Assembly: GCA_023393155.1 (NCBI GenBank)
Contig: JAEWML010000206.1
Span: 1-6,419 of the forward strand
Source of the DNA: Bacillota bacterium
GTDB taxonomy: Bacteria > Bacillota > Clostridia > Oscillospirales > Oscillospiraceae
Direction: 5' to 3'
Length of the DNA: 6,419 nt
A program made the position numbers and the translations under genes. Shown here in pieces: positions 5,681 through 6,419 of the stretch; the first letter of the stretch is position 1; each line of letters opens with the position of its first letter. A model generated the notes under the pieces. That model did not search any database, was not told the origin of the DNA, and saw only the letters and a list, made by a program, of their open reading frames with translations.

Positions 5681-6418
5681 TCAGTCCTGAATCAGCCCCG
5701 CCGCGCGGAACTCCGCGTACAGCACATGGGGCGTGATGGGGCAGCGGTCAATGGATACGCCCGTGGCGTTTAAAATCGCGTTGCGGATGGCGGGTGCGCC
5801 GGAGCAGGCGGGGGGCTCGCCCAGCGCCTTGGTCCCATAAGGAGAGGTGGGCTCCGCGTTTTCCACAAACTGCCCCTCCAGATGGGGATGGTCCAAGAAG
5901 GTGGACAGCTTGTAGTCCAGCAGGTTGTCGTTCAGGGGCTTTCCCGTCTTTTCGTCAAATTTCAGCTCCTCGGACAATCCGTAGCCGATGGCCATAGACA
6001 TGCCGCCGTGGACCTGCGCCTCCGCAAGCTGGGGGTTGATGAGGGTGCCGCAGTCGTGGACGTTCACCAGCTCCAAAAGCTTTACCTTGCACATGGGGAT
6101 ATCCACCTCCACCTCGGCAAAGGAGCAGCCGAAGGAATAGGCGTTGGTGCGGATGCTGGCGGTGGTTTCGGCGGTGATGTGGTGGCTGTCCTCCACGGAG
6201 TACAGCGCCTCCATGGCCAAATCTCCCAGCGTTTTCAAAATCCGCCCGTCAGATTTGCGGACAATATTGCCGTCTGCCAAATCCAAATTGGAAACCGGCA
6301 TGCGGGTTTGGTCGTGGGCAATCTGCAAAATCCGGTCCCGCAGGGCAAGTCCGGTCTGCATGATGGAAAAGCCGCCGATATAGGTTTGCCGGGAGGCGTA
6401 GGCACCCGTGCCGAAGGG
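5681..6418 (-). CDS. xdhA: Xanthine dehydrogenase-family molybdenum-binding subunit XdhA, C-terminal part (cut by window edge)
   Basis: Only the last 245 codons are visible; the full subunit is usually about 750 residues, so roughly a third is here. It is the catalytic subunit that hydroxylates a purine or related heterocycle at the molybdenum-pterin site. The visible part opens with PFGTGAYASRQTYIGG, typical of the cofactor-binding region. It continues with VNVHDCGTLINPQLAEAQVHGGM and ends with KALGEPPACSGAPAIRNA. The Glu of GEPP (codon at 5816-5818) corresponds to the catalytic base of the family and is present. The ATG at 6361 is internal, not a start. The protein ends 15 bp before xdhB. 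Pairing with an E. coli-like XdhB and XdhC favours a xanthine/purine hydroxylase, but the residues that set substrate and any selenium dependence are mostly outside the window. Confidence 0.9.
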   Translation of the reverse strand, partial: PFGTGAYASRQTYIGGFSIMQTGLALRDRILQIAHDQTRMPVSNLDLADGNIVRKSDGRILKTLGDLAMEALYSVEDSHHITAETTASIRTNAYSFGCSFAEVEVDIPMCKVKLLELVNVHDCGTLINPQLAEAQVHGGMSMAIGYGLSEELKFDEKTGKPLNDNLLDYKLSTFLDHPHLEGQFVENAEPTSPYGTKALGEPPACSGAPAIRNAILNATGVSIDRCPITPHVLYAEFRAAGLIQD

Positions 6419-6419
6419 G

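Noticed and set aside
3605..5773. Long plus-strand open frames opposite the kinase, xdhC and xdhB genes (3605-4438, 4209-4952, 4850-5773)
   Set aside because: The opposite strand encodes clear, complete families with ribosome binding sites throughout. These frames overlap each other and show only biased, featureless translations.

Overview
The window reads as chromosomal DNA from a GC-rich anaerobic Firmicute of class Clostridia. The style of its proteins suggests the gut Oscillospiraceae, but that placement comes from recognising protein families by eye and is only moderately certain. Genes are densely packed. One intact gene lies on the + strand at the left, and everything from about 1600 to the right edge is on the - strand.

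Layout, left to right. Positions 1-127 hold an AT-rich leader with a 14-bp palindrome and a strong ribosome binding site. Positions 128-1498 (+) encode an intact membrane-anchored HtrA/DegP-type serine protease with a PDZ domain. Positions 1499-1615 separate convergent genes and hold two strong hairpins. Positions 1619-3505 (-) are the wreck of a copper-handling locus. It consists of a copA-type P1B ATPase remnant broken by several independent lesions, the last 27 codons of a csoR-type copper repressor fused directly to the broken copA, and a small CXXC heavy-metal-binding (copZ-like) protein whose frame has no stop codon before its terminator. A bidirectional terminator lies at 3510-3543. Positions 3617-4228 (-) encode a cytidylate-kinase-like P-loop protein. 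Positions 4272-6418 (-) hold the end of a molybdenum hydroxylase operon in the order xdhA (C-terminal part only, running off the window), xdhB, xdhC.

How the genes work together. XdhA (molybdenum catalytic), XdhB (FAD) and XdhC (2x[2Fe-2S]) form one electron-transfer enzyme of the xanthine dehydrogenase family. They are tightly spaced, with a TGATG overlap between xdhB and xdhC. The kinase gene follows after 42 bp with no visible terminator, so it is probably co-transcribed and ends at the 3510-3543 terminator. The copper locus once formed a repressor/exporter/chaperone set. Only the small metal-binding protein still looks near-intact, and even it lacks a normal stop.

The most interesting material is this decaying copper locus: a copA-csoR fusion at a possible 10-bp microhomology, an internal deletion that removes the TGDN segment, and a stop-less copZ frame that runs into its own terminator. 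I see no CRISPR array, tRNA, rRNA, insertion sequence or phage gene.
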